From contig JAFRUA010000037.1 in the NCBI GenBank assembly GCA_017434855.1, forward strand, positions 62,001-126,000: DNA of 64,000 bases, written 5' to 3'. The stretch is from Clostridia bacterium. GTDB lineage: Bacteria; Bacillota; Clostridia; Oscillospirales; Acutalibacteraceae. The notes under the pieces are model-generated. The model saw nothing but the letters and a program-made list of their open reading frames with translations, searched no databases and was not told the DNA's origin. Both the position numbers and the translations under genes were made by a program. Below, piece by piece: positions 25,142 to 34,204 of this stretch; position 1 is the stretch's first letter, and each line of letters opens with the position of its first letter.

Positions 25142-26251
25142 TCATTCTTTCTCAGTCTTTTTCGGCGATCCGTCGGCGGTGATCTCGCTGCCCTGCAGCT
25201 TTTTTGCCGTGTCCGCCGCAATCAGCGCGTCGATCACGGCGTCCATGTCGCCGTTGACGAACTGTTCCAGCTTATACAGCGTCAGGCCGATCCGGTGGTC
25301 GGAAACGCGGCCCTGCGGAAAGTTATAGGTTCGGATGCGTTCGCTGCGGTCCCCGGTGCCGACCTGGCTTTTGCGCTCGTCGGCGATGGCGCCGGCCTGC
25401 TTTTCGCGCTCGGCCTCCAGCAGTTTGGCGCGCAGCACGCGCATCGCCTTGTCTTTATTCTTATGCTGGCTGCGCTCATCCTGACACTCCACCACAATGC
25501 CGCTGGGCAGGTGGGTGATGCGGATGGCGGATTCAGTTTTGTTGATGTGCTGGCCGCCGGCGCCGCTGGAACGGAAGGTGTCGATCTGCAGATCGGCGGG
25601 GTTGACGTCAACGTCCACCTCCTCGGCCTCCGGCAGCACGGCGACCGTTGCGGTCGAGGTGTGGATGCGGCCCTGCGACTCGGTCTCCGGCACGCGCTGC
25701 ACGCGGTGCACGCCGCTTTCAAATTTCAGGCGGGAATACGCCCCCGCCCCGCTGATGAGGAACGAGATCTCTTTGAAGCCGCCCAGCTCCGTTTCGTTTT
25801 TGCTCAGCACCTCCAGCGAAAAGCCCTTGCGCTCGGCATACATGCCATACATCCGAAACAGCACCGCCGCAAACAGGGCAGACTCCTCGCCCCCGGCGCC
25901 GCCGCGAATTTCAACGATCACGTTTTTGTCGTCGTTCTCATCCGGCGGCAGCAGCAAAATTTGCAGTTCCCGGCGCAGCCGTTCTCCCTCCTGCTTTTGC
26001 AGGCGGAATTCTTCGGCCGCCAGCTCGCGGAACGCTTTGTCAGACGCGCCGTCGTCCAGCATGGCTTTGGCGTCTTCGGCCGCCTGACGCGCCGTTTCCA
26101 GCGCGCGATAGGTTTCAACGATCGGCTGCAGCCGTTTGTGCTCTTTCATCAGCGCCGCATACTTCGCCCGGTCCGTCAGGACCTCCTGCGAGCAAAGCGC
26201 GGCGGAAATCTCTTCAAAGCGCTCCGCAACCGCGGAAAGCTGTTCAAGCAT
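25142..26251 (-). CDS. prfA: Peptide chain release factor 1
   Basis: 369 residues. GGQ motif in [14 protein letters not shown], the RF1-type PxT tripeptide in [13 protein letters not shown], and the usual helical N-terminus. It recognises UAA/UAG and releases the peptide. The start ATG 26251 overlaps the end of the DUF951 gene by 8 nt. The order prfA then sua5 is also common in Firmicutes. Confidence 0.96.
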   Translation of the reverse strand: MLEQLSAVAERFEEISAALCSQEVLTDRAKYAALMKEHKRLQPIVETYRALETARQAAEDAKAMLDDGASDKAFRELAAEEFRLQKQEGERLRRELQILLLPPDENDDKNVIVEIRGGAGGEESALFAAVLFRMYGMYAERKGFSLEVLSKNETELGGFKEISFLISGAGAYSRLKFESGVHRVQRVPETESQGRIHTSTATVAVLPEAEEVDVDVNPADLQIDTFRSSGAGGQHINKTESAIRITHLPSGIVVECQDERSQHKNKDKAMRVLRAKLLEAEREKQAGAIADERKSQVGTGDRSERIRTYNFPQGRVSDHRIGLTLYKLEQFVNGDMDAVIDALIAADTAKKLQGSEITADGSPKKTEKE

Positions 26252-26444
26252 GGTCTGTCCCCTTTTCTTCGTGTGTGATCTTGCGGATGTTCTTTTCCGC
26301 CTTGCGGCGCGGCAGCATGACCTCATGCCCGCAGCCGCAGCATTTCAGTTTGAAATCCATCCCGACGCGCAGAACCAGAAACTCCTTTGCGCCGCAGGGA
26401 TGCGGCTTTTTCATGGTGAGCACGTCACCGACGCGAACGTCCAA
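26244..26444 (-). CDS. DUF951 small zinc-ribbon-like protein
   Basis: 66 residues, starting at TTG 26444 with an excellent SD (GAGAGGAGGG, 6 nt). The sequence [17 protein letters not shown] ... [14 protein letters not shown] is the DUF951 pattern, with Cys residues placed like a half zinc ribbon. Function unknown; in Firmicutes it often sits near translation or replication genes. First gene of the operon. Confidence 0.85.
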   Translation of the reverse strand: MDVRVGDVLTMKKPHPCGAKEFLVLRVGMDFKLKCCGCGHEVMLPRRKAEKNIRKITHEEKGTDHA

Positions 26445-26501
26445 ACCGATCCCTCCTCTCAGGCCACGCAGACACGTCAATGCATAGACTACTAATAGAT
26501 T

Positions 26502-26530
26502 ATTATAACAAACATTTGGAAAAATATCAA
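26502..26530 (-). promoter_or_regulatory. SigA promoter of the DUF951-prfA operon
   Basis: TTGATA (26530-26525), 17-nt spacer, perfect TATAAT (26507-26502) on the minus strand, ~58 nt before the TTG start. The 26445-26601 gap is A/T-rich and also serves the divergent S1 gene. Confidence 0.75.
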
Positions 26531-26601
26531 TACAAATCAATATAAAACAGCGACGAACGTCATATATTTCTACAGTACAAAAAAACGAAAGGAAGAGAAA
26601 T

Positions 26602-27555
26602 ATGAATCGTTACTATCCGGAAAAATACCTGATCGCCACCGAAGAGAACCGCCGTGCCCTGGCGTCACTCCCCGCGCTGAAAGAGGCGTATTACGCGGGG
26701 CGCACGCTGGAAGCACGGGCCGTGATGTGCGACAAAAACCACAACCTGCATGTGGACCTGGGCTGTATGCGCGGCATCATCGAGCGAAACGAGGGCGCGC
26801 TGGGCATCCGCGACGGCAGCGTGCGCGACATCGCCGTGATCTCTCGCGTCAACAAGCCCGTCGCGTTCCGGATCCTCGGCTTTTCGGTCGATGAATTCGG
26901 GCGCAGCATCGCCATGCTCAGCCGCCGTGCCGTGCAGGAGGACTGCATGCGCGATTATGTGTCGCATCTGCGGCCCGGCGACGTCATCGACGCCGTGGTG
27001 ACCCACATGGAACCCTTTGGCGTATTTGCCGACATCGGCGTCGGCATCAGCGCGCTCATGCCCATCGACAGCATCTCGGTCTCCCGCATTCCGCACCCGT
27101 CGGCCCGCTTTGCACCCGGGCAGCAGATCAAGGCCGTGGTCAAGGCCATCGACGACGCCGGCCGCATCACGCTCAGCTACAAAGAGCTGCTGGGCACCTG
27201 GGAAGAGAACGCCGCTTTTTTTACCCCGGGTGAAACCGTACCCGGCATTGTGCGCTCGGTGGAGCGATACGGCATTTTTGTGGAGCTGCGGCCAAACCTG
27301 GCCGGGCTTGCGGAGTATGTGCCGGGTGTTGCGCCCGGACAGCACGCCGGCGTCTATGTCAAAAGCCTGATTCCGGAACGCATGAAGATCAAGCTCATCA
27401 TCGTGGATTCGTTTGACGCGCAGTACCCGAACGACCCGCCGCAATACTTTTTGACGGGCGACCACATCCGCCGCTGGGTCTATTCCCCCGCCGGCTGCGA
27501 CAAGGTCATCGAAAGCGTCTTTGACGCCGAAGCGCCCGCCGCCGCAAACGCCTGA
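26602..27555 (+). CDS. S1-domain RNA-binding protein
   Basis: 317 residues. At least two S1/OB motifs: RPGDVIDAVVTHMEPFGVFA continuing DIGVGISALMP, and ETVPGIVRSVERYGIFVELR. The N-terminal part resembles a further, degenerate S1 fold. SD AAAGGAAGAG precedes the ATG. It resembles the short RpsA-like/YabR-type proteins of Clostridia that bind mRNA or ribosomes. It stands alone, divergent from the prfA operon. Confidence 0.85.
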   Translation: MNRYYPEKYLIATEENRRALASLPALKEAYYAGRTLEARAVMCDKNHNLHVDLGCMRGIIERNEGALGIRDGSVRDIAVISRVNKPVAFRILGFSVDEFGRSIAMLSRRAVQEDCMRDYVSHLRPGDVIDAVVTHMEPFGVFADIGVGISALMPIDSISVSRIPHPSARFAPGQQIKAVVKAIDDAGRITLSYKELLGTWEENAAFFTPGETVPGIVRSVERYGIFVELRPNLAGLAEYVPGVAPGQHAGVYVKSLIPERMKIKLIIVDSFDAQYPNDPPQYFLTGDHIRRWVYSPAGCDKVIESVFDAEAPAAANA

Positions 27556-27570
27556 CACAGCCGACAAAAA

Positions 27571-27603
27571 AGCGCATCCGAAGCCCTCGCCTCGGGTGCG
27601 CTC
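27571..27603. terminator. Bidirectional terminator
   Basis: GCGCATCCGA/TCGGGTGCGC stem with A6 on the left (T run for the minus strand) and GGTTTT on the right, between the convergent S1 and phosphoesterase genes. Confidence 0.75.
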
Positions 27604-27628
27604 TGGTTTTATATGCGCCCAAAAAGGG

Positions 27629-29074
27629 TCACCACCGCCGAACCGTCACCTGCCACAGCAGCTTGAGATATGACGCCAACAGCGCCGCCACGGCCGCCAG
27701 CAGGTTGCCCGGCCACATCACGATGCTCGACACCAGCGACGTGTCCAGGTGCGTCGCCCGGCTTTGCGCGGGAACGGTCTTTTTGACAGCGTAAGTATCG
27801 ACCTGGGTGCAGGCGCCGTCGTCGTCCGAAACAAGATAGGCGTGATAGACCAGGCGGTCGCCCTCGATCTCAACCGCCGCAAAACAGCCGCCGACGTTCC
27901 GTGCGGAAAAGATGCAGTCCGCAGAAGGCAGAATCGGGTCCAGCGCGTTTTCGTTGATCAGATAGCGCTTTTGCCCGGCGGTGGACGGCATGGCATAGAC
28001 GGTGCCGTCCGGGTCCACGGCAAAGGTCAGCGTTTCGCCATGAAAGACCTCCTGAATACAGGTCACGTTTTCCGCGCGCCTGTCGCCGCGCATCGGGACG
28101 GTGCGCAGATACATGTGGTCATGGCCGGACAGCACCAGGTCGATCCCCAGCCGGTCGATCAGCGGCAGCAGCAGTGCGCGCTGGGCCAGGGTGTCCGGCT
28201 TGTTGATATTCTTGCCGGCGGAATAAAACGAGCGGTGCATCAGCAAAATCTTCCACTGCGCGTTGCTGCCGGTCACGTCGTTGACCAGCCAGTTTTTCTG
28301 CGCCTGACTCATCGGGTACATATCATTGGTGTTCAAAACGGTGAAGTGCGCGTTGCCGTAATCAAAGGAATAATAGACGCCCTCCAGCGAACGGTTGGCC
28401 GACCGGTCCACACAGAACATGTTTTTGAAGCAATTCGTGTTGAATTTGTTGGTGATGCTTCCGTCGTGGTTCCCGGCCACCGGCACGCCGGTCACCGTTT
28501 CATTGGCAAAGGTGAACGCATCAAAATAGTCGTCCCATTCCTCGTTGGTGTTTTTGTTGACATAATCGCCAAGGTTCACAATGAACTCCGCATCGGGCAG
28601 CGTTTCCAGCCCCGTGCGCAGCGTTTGCGCCGCGTCAAAGAATTCCTGGCGGTCCCGCGCCTGCACGTCGGCAATGGTCAGGAACGAAAAGCGGTCGTCG
28701 CGGTCGTCGGTCACAAAGCTGCACGCGCCGCTCCAAACGCCCCGTGCGCGGTCGCCCACCCGATAGGTATAGGCCGTACCCGGCGCAAGGTCGGTCACCG
28801 CAACCTGATGCGACCAAAGACCGCGGTACTTCACCGCCGTTCCCGTGTATTGCTTTGCACCGGAAAAATCACCGGTGAACCGCGCCGTCGGCAGCAGCTC
28901 CAGGTCGGTGCCGCCGCGTTCGTTCGTGTACCAGCAAAACCCGCGTCCGGTGGCGCCGTCGTCAAAGATACTGCATGTGATCCGGCTGACGCGGTCGGAT
29001 TCCCGTGCCGCGGCCGGCCACACGGCGCCGAACGCCAGCAGCAGAAGAAGCAAAAGCGCAAGTCCTCTTTTCAT
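27629..29074 (-). CDS. Membrane-anchored purple-acid-phosphatase-like metallophosphoesterase
   Basis: 481 residues. Signal peptide (KRGLALLLLLLLAFG), a fibronectin-like N-terminal domain (VTDLAPGTAYTYRVGD), then the calcineurin-like fold: LTIADVQ in place of the usual DxH, NLGDYVN, AGNHDGS, LLMHRSFY and LSGHDHMYLR. A C-terminal hydrophobic segment (GNLLAAVAALLASYLKLL) may hold it at the membrane. DxH reads DVQ, so one metal ligand may be altered. ATG 29074 is chosen because AGAGGGG is then 8 nt away. Third gene of the AlaX/membrane-protein operon. Confidence 0.85.
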   Translation of the reverse strand: MKRGLALLLLLLLAFGAVWPAAARESDRVSRITCSIFDDGATGRGFCWYTNERGGTDLELLPTARFTGDFSGAKQYTGTAVKYRGLWSHQVAVTDLAPGTAYTYRVGDRARGVWSGACSFVTDDRDDRFSFLTIADVQARDRQEFFDAAQTLRTGLETLPDAEFIVNLGDYVNKNTNEEWDDYFDAFTFANETVTGVPVAGNHDGSITNKFNTNCFKNMFCVDRSANRSLEGVYYSFDYGNAHFTVLNTNDMYPMSQAQKNWLVNDVTGSNAQWKILLMHRSFYSAGKNINKPDTLAQRALLLPLIDRLGIDLVLSGHDHMYLRTVPMRGDRRAENVTCIQEVFHGETLTFAVDPDGTVYAMPSTAGQKRYLINENALDPILPSADCIFSARNVGGCFAAVEIEGDRLVYHAYLVSDDDGACTQVDTYAVKKTVPAQSRATHLDTSLVSSIVMWPGNLLAAVAALLASYLKLLWQVTVRRW

Positions 29075-29076
29075 AA

Positions 29077-29958
29077 TCACTGCCCCTCTGTTTTTGTCAG
29101 CGTATAGGTGGTCCGTTCAATGTGAAGCTCATACGCTGTTTTTTCTCCGTCAGGCGAAACGATCGTCAGAACCGTATCGCCGGCCCGCTTGAAATCGGCG
29201 TGCAGCATATAGTCTTCAACGCTGTCGAGATACCGGATAGAAACGTCGCCGTACTTGTCATCCGCAAGAGAAACCGAATAGGAGTCATCAAACGGATGCG
29301 CCTCGCTGTTCCCCATGATCTCGGTGCTGTAAACCGGCGGATTGCACAGACAAACCACCGTCGCGGCGACGATGGCAGCGCAGCTGACCGCAATCCCGAC
29401 CGCTTTGATGCCCCGGTTTTCAAAAATCGCGATGGGATACAGCAGCATCATGCAGGCGCAGAACAGACAGACCAGCAGATACCGCGGCATGGAAAACATG
29501 AACTCCGAACAGTACTGATAATAGGAATACCCGGTCAGAACGACCATCGGCAGAAGGATCAGATGGCCCCACCATTTCCCCTTCTTCATGTAGTACCCGA
29601 TGTAGCCCATGGGAAAACAAAGCAGCGTCCAGAGAAACCAGTATTTGTAGTATCCGAACAACCCCCAGCCGAGCCGGCTGAAGGGAACCTGGATCAGATA
29701 GACGAGCGGCTGACTGACGAGAAAGAACACAAAGCATTTCAGCGCGGAATCAAGATTGGACTTGCTGTTCATGATGATGACGATTCCGAACAGGATCCAC
29801 ACCTCAAACGTCGCCGTGATCGTGTGAAAGGACGTATATTTCAGCGCCGGAACGAGCGCCATCACAGCGGTGAATCCGCCTGCGGCAACGGCCGCGATGA
29901 GGACCTTCGGCCAGGTCAGGTTCAGCCCGCCAAAAAGTGTTTTGATGATGTTTTTCAT
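29077..29958 (-). CDS. Multi-spanning membrane protein of unknown function
   Basis: 293 residues with 6-7 hydrophobic segments in the first ~200 (for example WPKVLIAAVAAGGFTAVMAL, FEVWILFGIVIIMN, YLLVCLFCACMMLLYPIAIF) and a C-terminal ~75-residue hydrophilic beta-like domain. Start ATG 29958 with AAAGGTG; its stop is 2 nt before the phosphoesterase ATG. I do not recognise the family. Confidence 0.7.
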   Translation of the reverse strand: MKNIIKTLFGGLNLTWPKVLIAAVAAGGFTAVMALVPALKYTSFHTITATFEVWILFGIVIIMNSKSNLDSALKCFVFFLVSQPLVYLIQVPFSRLGWGLFGYYKYWFLWTLLCFPMGYIGYYMKKGKWWGHLILLPMVVLTGYSYYQYCSEFMFSMPRYLLVCLFCACMMLLYPIAIFENRGIKAVGIAVSCAAIVAATVVCLCNPPVYSTEIMGNSEAHPFDDSYSVSLADDKYGDVSIRYLDSVEDYMLHADFKRAGDTVLTIVSPDGEKTAYELHIERTTYTLTKTEGQ

Positions 29959-30012
29959 AAATGGAGCACCTTTCTCTTTCAAATCACTATCAGTCAAAAA
30001 AAGGGGGACTTT

Positions 30013-31233
30013 TCATTCAGACAGCAGCGCGCACAGGTCGTCGTCCGTTGCCGTCACCGCGCCCTGCAGCACGCCGCCGCGCCCGCCGCATTTTGCACCG
30101 AACCGATTGCGCAGCCGCGCCCCCACCGGCGCCAGATCAAAGCCGGTCTTGCTGATGACGGCCAGCTTTTTTTCGTCCCCCAGGCTGAACACGGCGGCAA
30201 AGTCGGCGGCCTTATCCGCCAGCAGATCGGCATACTCGCGCAGCAGCGTCACGTCGGCGTCCAGCGATTCCACGATCCGCTGCTGTTGCGGATGGGTCTG
30301 CGCCCGTGTGTGCAGCAGCTCTTTTTTCAGCCCGATCAGCTCAAAGGCCAGCGCCGCGTTCTTTTCTTTCAGTCGCCGCACCGCATCCGCCGTTTCGTCC
30401 TGCCGGCACGAAAGCAGTTTCCCGACCGCATGGTTCTGCCGCAGCTTTTCGCGCGTGTCGCGCAGCAATCGTTCGCCGCACAGGATCCACAGCCGCATGC
30501 CGCCGCGGTGCCGCTCAAACGCCGTCACCCGCAGCGCGCCGATCTCTCCCGTGCGCCGCACATGCGGGGCGCAGCAGGCGCACAGGTCCACGCCCGGGAT
30601 CTCCACCAGCCGCAGCGGACCGTCGATTTCCTTTTTGCTGCGGTATTCCAGCGTTTCCAGCGCCTTGTCTGACGGGTACCAGGCGCGGATCTCAAGGTTC
30701 CGCCAGATTGCCTCATTGACAAGGTCTTCCGCTTTACAGATATCGTTTTCGGTCAATTCGCCGTCAAAATCCACTGTCACCTCATGCTGTGACAGGTGAA
30801 ACCCGACGTTGTTGAACCCGAACTGCCGGTGCACCACGCCGGACAGGATGTGCTCCCCGGAATGCTGCTGCATATCGGAAAACCGCTTGGTCCAATCGAC
30901 CGCACCGTGCAAAACTGCCCCGATTTGGAGCTTTTTCACATTTTCCTCAGAGTTTTTAACGAAGTGAAGCAGGTGATCTCCGCAAATTTCCACGTTTTCC
31001 ACATTGATTTTTTCGCCGTCGCGCGCCGCGCACACAGGTTCGGTGCCCGTGTTTCCGCATTCATGCAGCGGCTGCAGCGTGCCGACGTCAGACGTCTGGC
31101 CGCCGCCCTCCGGAAAGAAGGCGGTGCGGTCCAATTCCACGCCCAGCGTCGTTTCATCCACAGTGTAAAGCCCAATCACTTTACAGTTGAACGATTGCAG
31201 GGTTGCGTCGGCGTCATAAAGCTTTTCGGTCAT
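30013..31233 (-). CDS. Alanyl-tRNA editing protein AlaX-L with DHHA1 domain
   Basis: 406 residues. The editing-site zinc motifs are present as QQHSGEH and CACCAPHV, with the upstream FFPEGGGQ glycine motif. The C-terminus is a DHHA1 domain ending GAKCGGRGGVLQGA. It hydrolyses Ser- or Gly-tRNA(Ala). ATG 31233 is preceded by GGAGGGCGC. First gene of a three-gene minus-strand set whose other members do not relate obviously to translation. Confidence 0.92.
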   Translation of the reverse strand: MTEKLYDADATLQSFNCKVIGLYTVDETTLGVELDRTAFFPEGGGQTSDVGTLQPLHECGNTGTEPVCAARDGEKINVENVEICGDHLLHFVKNSEENVKKLQIGAVLHGAVDWTKRFSDMQQHSGEHILSGVVHRQFGFNNVGFHLSQHEVTVDFDGELTENDICKAEDLVNEAIWRNLEIRAWYPSDKALETLEYRSKKEIDGPLRLVEIPGVDLCACCAPHVRRTGEIGALRVTAFERHRGGMRLWILCGERLLRDTREKLRQNHAVGKLLSCRQDETADAVRRLKEKNAALAFELIGLKKELLHTRAQTHPQQQRIVESLDADVTLLREYADLLADKAADFAAVFSLGDEKKLAVISKTGFDLAPVGARLRNRFGAKCGGRGGVLQGAVTATDDDLCALLSE

Positions 31234-31303
31234 AGCGCCCTCCAAAAAGAAAATATGCCGCCAGAGCGCTGAACGCACAACGGCGGCGATGAATGTTTTG
31301 ACG

Positions 31304-32299
31304 TTACGCACGCAGCGAACCAAAGAGCTGGTCCAGTGCAAAGTCCTTGAGCAGTTTCTGGAAAAATGCGACTGCCTTGTTGATGATCGTGCGCAGCCAG
31401 GTGCTGACCTTGCTGAAGGCGCTGGCGGCCACGTTGACCTCGGTCGGCTCATGCTTGACCAGGTTTTGCGAAACGATGGTGCGCATCCCGGCCTTGTAAT
31501 AAGTCTCCGCCTCAAAGATGGTGGTCACGTTGGTACCGTAAACCTCCAGTCCCTGATCGGCCGCGTTCTTGATCGTCAGCGGATCGACATACCGGCCGGC
31601 AAAGCCGACATAGCCGTTGGTCACGCAGGTGTTGACCACCAGCAGCGGGATGGGCACCAACGTGTTGAGTGCCGGGCGGCCGCCCGCCGCTTTCACAGCG
31701 TCCAGCACACGCTGATCGGCCGAAACGATGGTCGCGGTCTTTTCCACTCCAAATAGCTTGAGCGTCGTCATCAGCGTGTCCAGCTTGTCAATGACAAACT
31801 GCAGTTCTTCGGTGGTGCCGCCGTTGATCGTCAGCACCAGCTTCATCTTATAGAGCTGCGCCACAACGATGGCCTGCCGCAGCGTCGGAATCTTTTCGTT
31901 CGGATAATCGGACACATGGCTGCCGCGGTCGATCGTCAGCTCGTCCAACTGGGCCGCCGTCAGGGTGGACACGGTGCCGCTGCCGTTGGTGTTCATGTCG
32001 ACCGACACGCCGGCAAAGCAGACCCACTCGCCGTCCAGCGTCGGCTGAATGTCAAGCGCCACACCGTTGCAGCCGCAGCGCCCGGCCAGTTCGATGGCGG
32101 CCAGCGTGTTTTCCGGTGCGCAGGCAGACAGGCCGCGGTACGCGATCAGATTGACCTGGTCGGGGTCGATGGTTTTGGAATTGGACAGCAGCACGGCGCC
32201 GTCCGGCAGCGCGGCGGCAAATGCGGATACGCCGCAGGCGCACAGCATCAAAAGGCAAAGCGCAACGGCAAGGGTACGTTTGAAGATGGTTTTTTTCAT
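31304..32299 (-). CDS. Secreted glycerophosphodiesterase-fold protein, catalytic residues lost
   Basis: 331 residues. Signal peptide with Cys (LCLLMLCACGVSAFAA), so possibly a lipoprotein. The fold matches GDPD: LIAYRGLSACAPENTLAAIE, then GVALDIQPTLDGEWVCFAGV. Compared with the family pattern HRG / ExD / HD, this has YRG, ALD and AG, so the catalytic His residues and one metal Glu are absent while ENT and the fold segments remain. Likely a pseudoenzyme that binds lipid or carbohydrate. It follows the DUF1015 gene by 13 nt. Confidence 0.8.
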   Translation of the reverse strand: MKKTIFKRTLAVALCLLMLCACGVSAFAAALPDGAVLLSNSKTIDPDQVNLIAYRGLSACAPENTLAAIELAGRCGCNGVALDIQPTLDGEWVCFAGVSVDMNTNGSGTVSTLTAAQLDELTIDRGSHVSDYPNEKIPTLRQAIVVAQLYKMKLVLTINGGTTEELQFVIDKLDTLMTTLKLFGVEKTATIVSADQRVLDAVKAAGGRPALNTLVPIPLLVVNTCVTNGYVGFAGRYVDPLTIKNAADQGLEVYGTNVTTIFEAETYYKAGMRTIVSQNLVKHEPTEVNVAASAFSKVSTWLRTIINKAVAFFQKLLKDFALDQLFGSLRA

Positions 32300-32312
32300 G
32301 ACAGGTTCTCCT

Positions 32313-33554
32313 TTATGATAATTTGTGAATAAACAAGCCGCTGAGCAGCTTGGGCTCAAACCAGGTGGATTTCGGCGGCATGACCTTGCCCGCGTCGGCA
32401 ATGGCCATCAGCTCGTCCAGCGACGTCGGATACATGGAGATCGCCGCGCGCATATCGCTTTGGCAGCGACGCTCCAGCTCTCCCAGGCCGCGGATGCCGC
32501 CGACAAAGTCGATGCGCTTGTCGGTGCGCGGGTCGTCGATGCCGAAGATCGGGGTGATGCAGTTGTTTTGCAGAATCGACACGTCCAGCGAACCGACCGG
32601 ATCGTTTTCGGGGTACGTTCCCGCTTTCGCTGTCAGCACATACCACTGCCCGTCCAGCAGCAGACCGAATTCATGCCGCTTCGTCGGGCGGTACGGCGCC
32701 ACAGGCGCTTTTTCCACGTCAAACGACGCCGACAGTGCATTCAGGAAAGCGTCCGGCGTCAGGCCGTTCAGGTCGCGCAGAACGCGGTTATAGTCCATGA
32801 TCGCCAGTTGATCCTTCGGGAACACGACCGCAAGGAAAAAGTTGAATTCCTCGGTCCCGTCATACGCCGGGTGGGCGGCGCGGCGCTGTTTGCCCACGCG
32901 CACGGCGGACGCGCAGCGGTGGTGCCCGTCCGCGATGTAAAGATAATCCACCGCGTCAAACGCCTGCTGCAGCGCCTCGTTCACTGCCGGGTCGTCGATG
33001 ACCCAGACCGTGTTTTGCACCCCTTCGGCCGTGAAGTCATAGACCGGGGCGTGATGCGCCTGCCAGGCGGCGATTGCGTCGTTGACCGCCGCGCTTTCGC
33101 GGTACGCCAGAAAGATCGGCCCCGTGTTGGCGTCGCAGGCATCCACATGACGCACGCGGTCCTCTTCTTTGTCGGCGCGGGTGAACTCGTGCTTTTTGAT
33201 CACGTCGTTCAGATAGTCGTCAATGGATGCGCAGCCCACCAGCCCGGTCTGGCTGCGGCCGTCCATGATCTGACGGTAAATATAGAAGCAGGGCGTTTCA
33301 TCCGCGGCGCAGACGCCGTCCGTCACCAGGGCGTCCAGATTCTCGCGCGCTTTTTGATAGACCCGCGGATCATAAATGTCAATGTCCTCGGGCAGGTCCA
33401 CCTCGGCCTTGTCCACATGCAAAAAAGAATGCGGCTTGCCCTGCACGGCCACGCGGGCCTCGGCGCTGTTCATCACGTCATAGGGCAGCGCCGCCACGTC
33501 GGCGGCAAATTCCGGCCTGGGCCGGATCGCGGCAAACGGTTTGAAAACGGCCAT
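32313..33554 (-). CDS. DUF1015 family protein
   Basis: 413 residues, full length for the family. Typical segments: FKPFAAIRP at the start, KPHSFLHVDKAE, a central YIADGHHRCASAVR and the C-terminal ISMYPTSLDELMAIADAGKV with PPKSTWFEPKLLSGLF. ATG 33554 with AAGGTG. DUF1015 proteins are common in Clostridia; I do not assign a reaction. Paired with the GDPD-like gene. Confidence 0.9.
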   Translation of the reverse strand: MAVFKPFAAIRPRPEFAADVAALPYDVMNSAEARVAVQGKPHSFLHVDKAEVDLPEDIDIYDPRVYQKARENLDALVTDGVCAADETPCFYIYRQIMDGRSQTGLVGCASIDDYLNDVIKKHEFTRADKEEDRVRHVDACDANTGPIFLAYRESAAVNDAIAAWQAHHAPVYDFTAEGVQNTVWVIDDPAVNEALQQAFDAVDYLYIADGHHRCASAVRVGKQRRAAHPAYDGTEEFNFFLAVVFPKDQLAIMDYNRVLRDLNGLTPDAFLNALSASFDVEKAPVAPYRPTKRHEFGLLLDGQWYVLTAKAGTYPENDPVGSLDVSILQNNCITPIFGIDDPRTDKRIDFVGGIRGLGELERRCQSDMRAAISMYPTSLDELMAIADAGKVMPPKSTWFEPKLLSGLFIHKLS

Positions 33555-33690
33555 CTCATTCACCTTCCTGATCGGCCCGGGAACCGGTGTTCGGGGACCG
33601 CAAAAAATTCCATGTTTTATTGTATCGTTCCAACCGGGATTTGTCAACAAAGAATATATGAACAAACTGTGGAAATTTCAATGCGCGGCA

Positions 33691-33720
33691 TGTATCATCG
33701 GCAGCAAAGCGGACAGACTA
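33691..33720 (+). promoter_or_regulatory. Candidate SigG promoter of spoVA
   Basis: TGTATC (33691-33696), 17-nt spacer, CAGACTA (33714-33720), close to forespore SigG boxes (TGAATA / CATACTA), 31 nt before the spoVAC start. The call rests partly on the known forespore control of spoVA. Confidence 0.4.
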
Positions 33721-33751
33721 AACATGAACATCACCGGAAAGGAAGACGACC

Positions 33752-34204
33752 ATGTCTGTTTCAAAAGATGAATATGCCCGCATGATGCAGCGGGCCGCAC
33801 CGCAGTCTCCCCTGTGGCTCGACTGTCTGAAAGCGTTTTCGGTCGGCGGGGCCATCTGCTGCCTGGCCGAAGGATTGCTGCTGACCCTGACGCACTGCGG
33901 CATGGGGTATGACCACGCAAAAGCGCTGACCATGATCACGCTGATCGTTCTGACAGCGGCACTGACCGGCCTTGGCGTGTTTGACCGCATTGCAAAGCAT
34001 GCCGGCGCTGGCACCGCCGTGCCCATCACGGGCTTTGCCAACGCCATGGTCGCCCCCACGCTGGAAAGCAAGGCCGAGGGCTTCATCCGCGGGGCCGGGG
34101 CGCAGATGTTTTCCATTGCGGGGCCCGTGATCGCCTACGGCTGCAGCACGGCGGCGGTGTACGGCCTGATCTATTATTGTCTGCAAAGGTGGGGCAAAGC
34201 ATGA
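33752..34204 (+). CDS. spoVAC: Stage V sporulation protein AC
   Basis: 150 residues, 4 membrane segments (AFSVGGAICCLAEGLLLTL, MITLIVLTAALTGLGVFD, the TAVPITGFANAMVAPT loop, IAGPVIAYGCSTAAVYGLI). Part of the inner-membrane channel for dipicolinic acid uptake and release in spores. SD AAAGGAAG. First gene of spoVAC-AD-(62 aa)-AE; spoVAA and spoVAB are absent, as in many Clostridia. Confidence 0.95.
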   Translation: MSVSKDEYARMMQRAAPQSPLWLDCLKAFSVGGAICCLAEGLLLTLTHCGMGYDHAKALTMITLIVLTAALTGLGVFDRIAKHAGAGTAVPITGFANAMVAPTLESKAEGFIRGAGAQMFSIAGPVIAYGCSTAAVYGLIYYCLQRWGKA

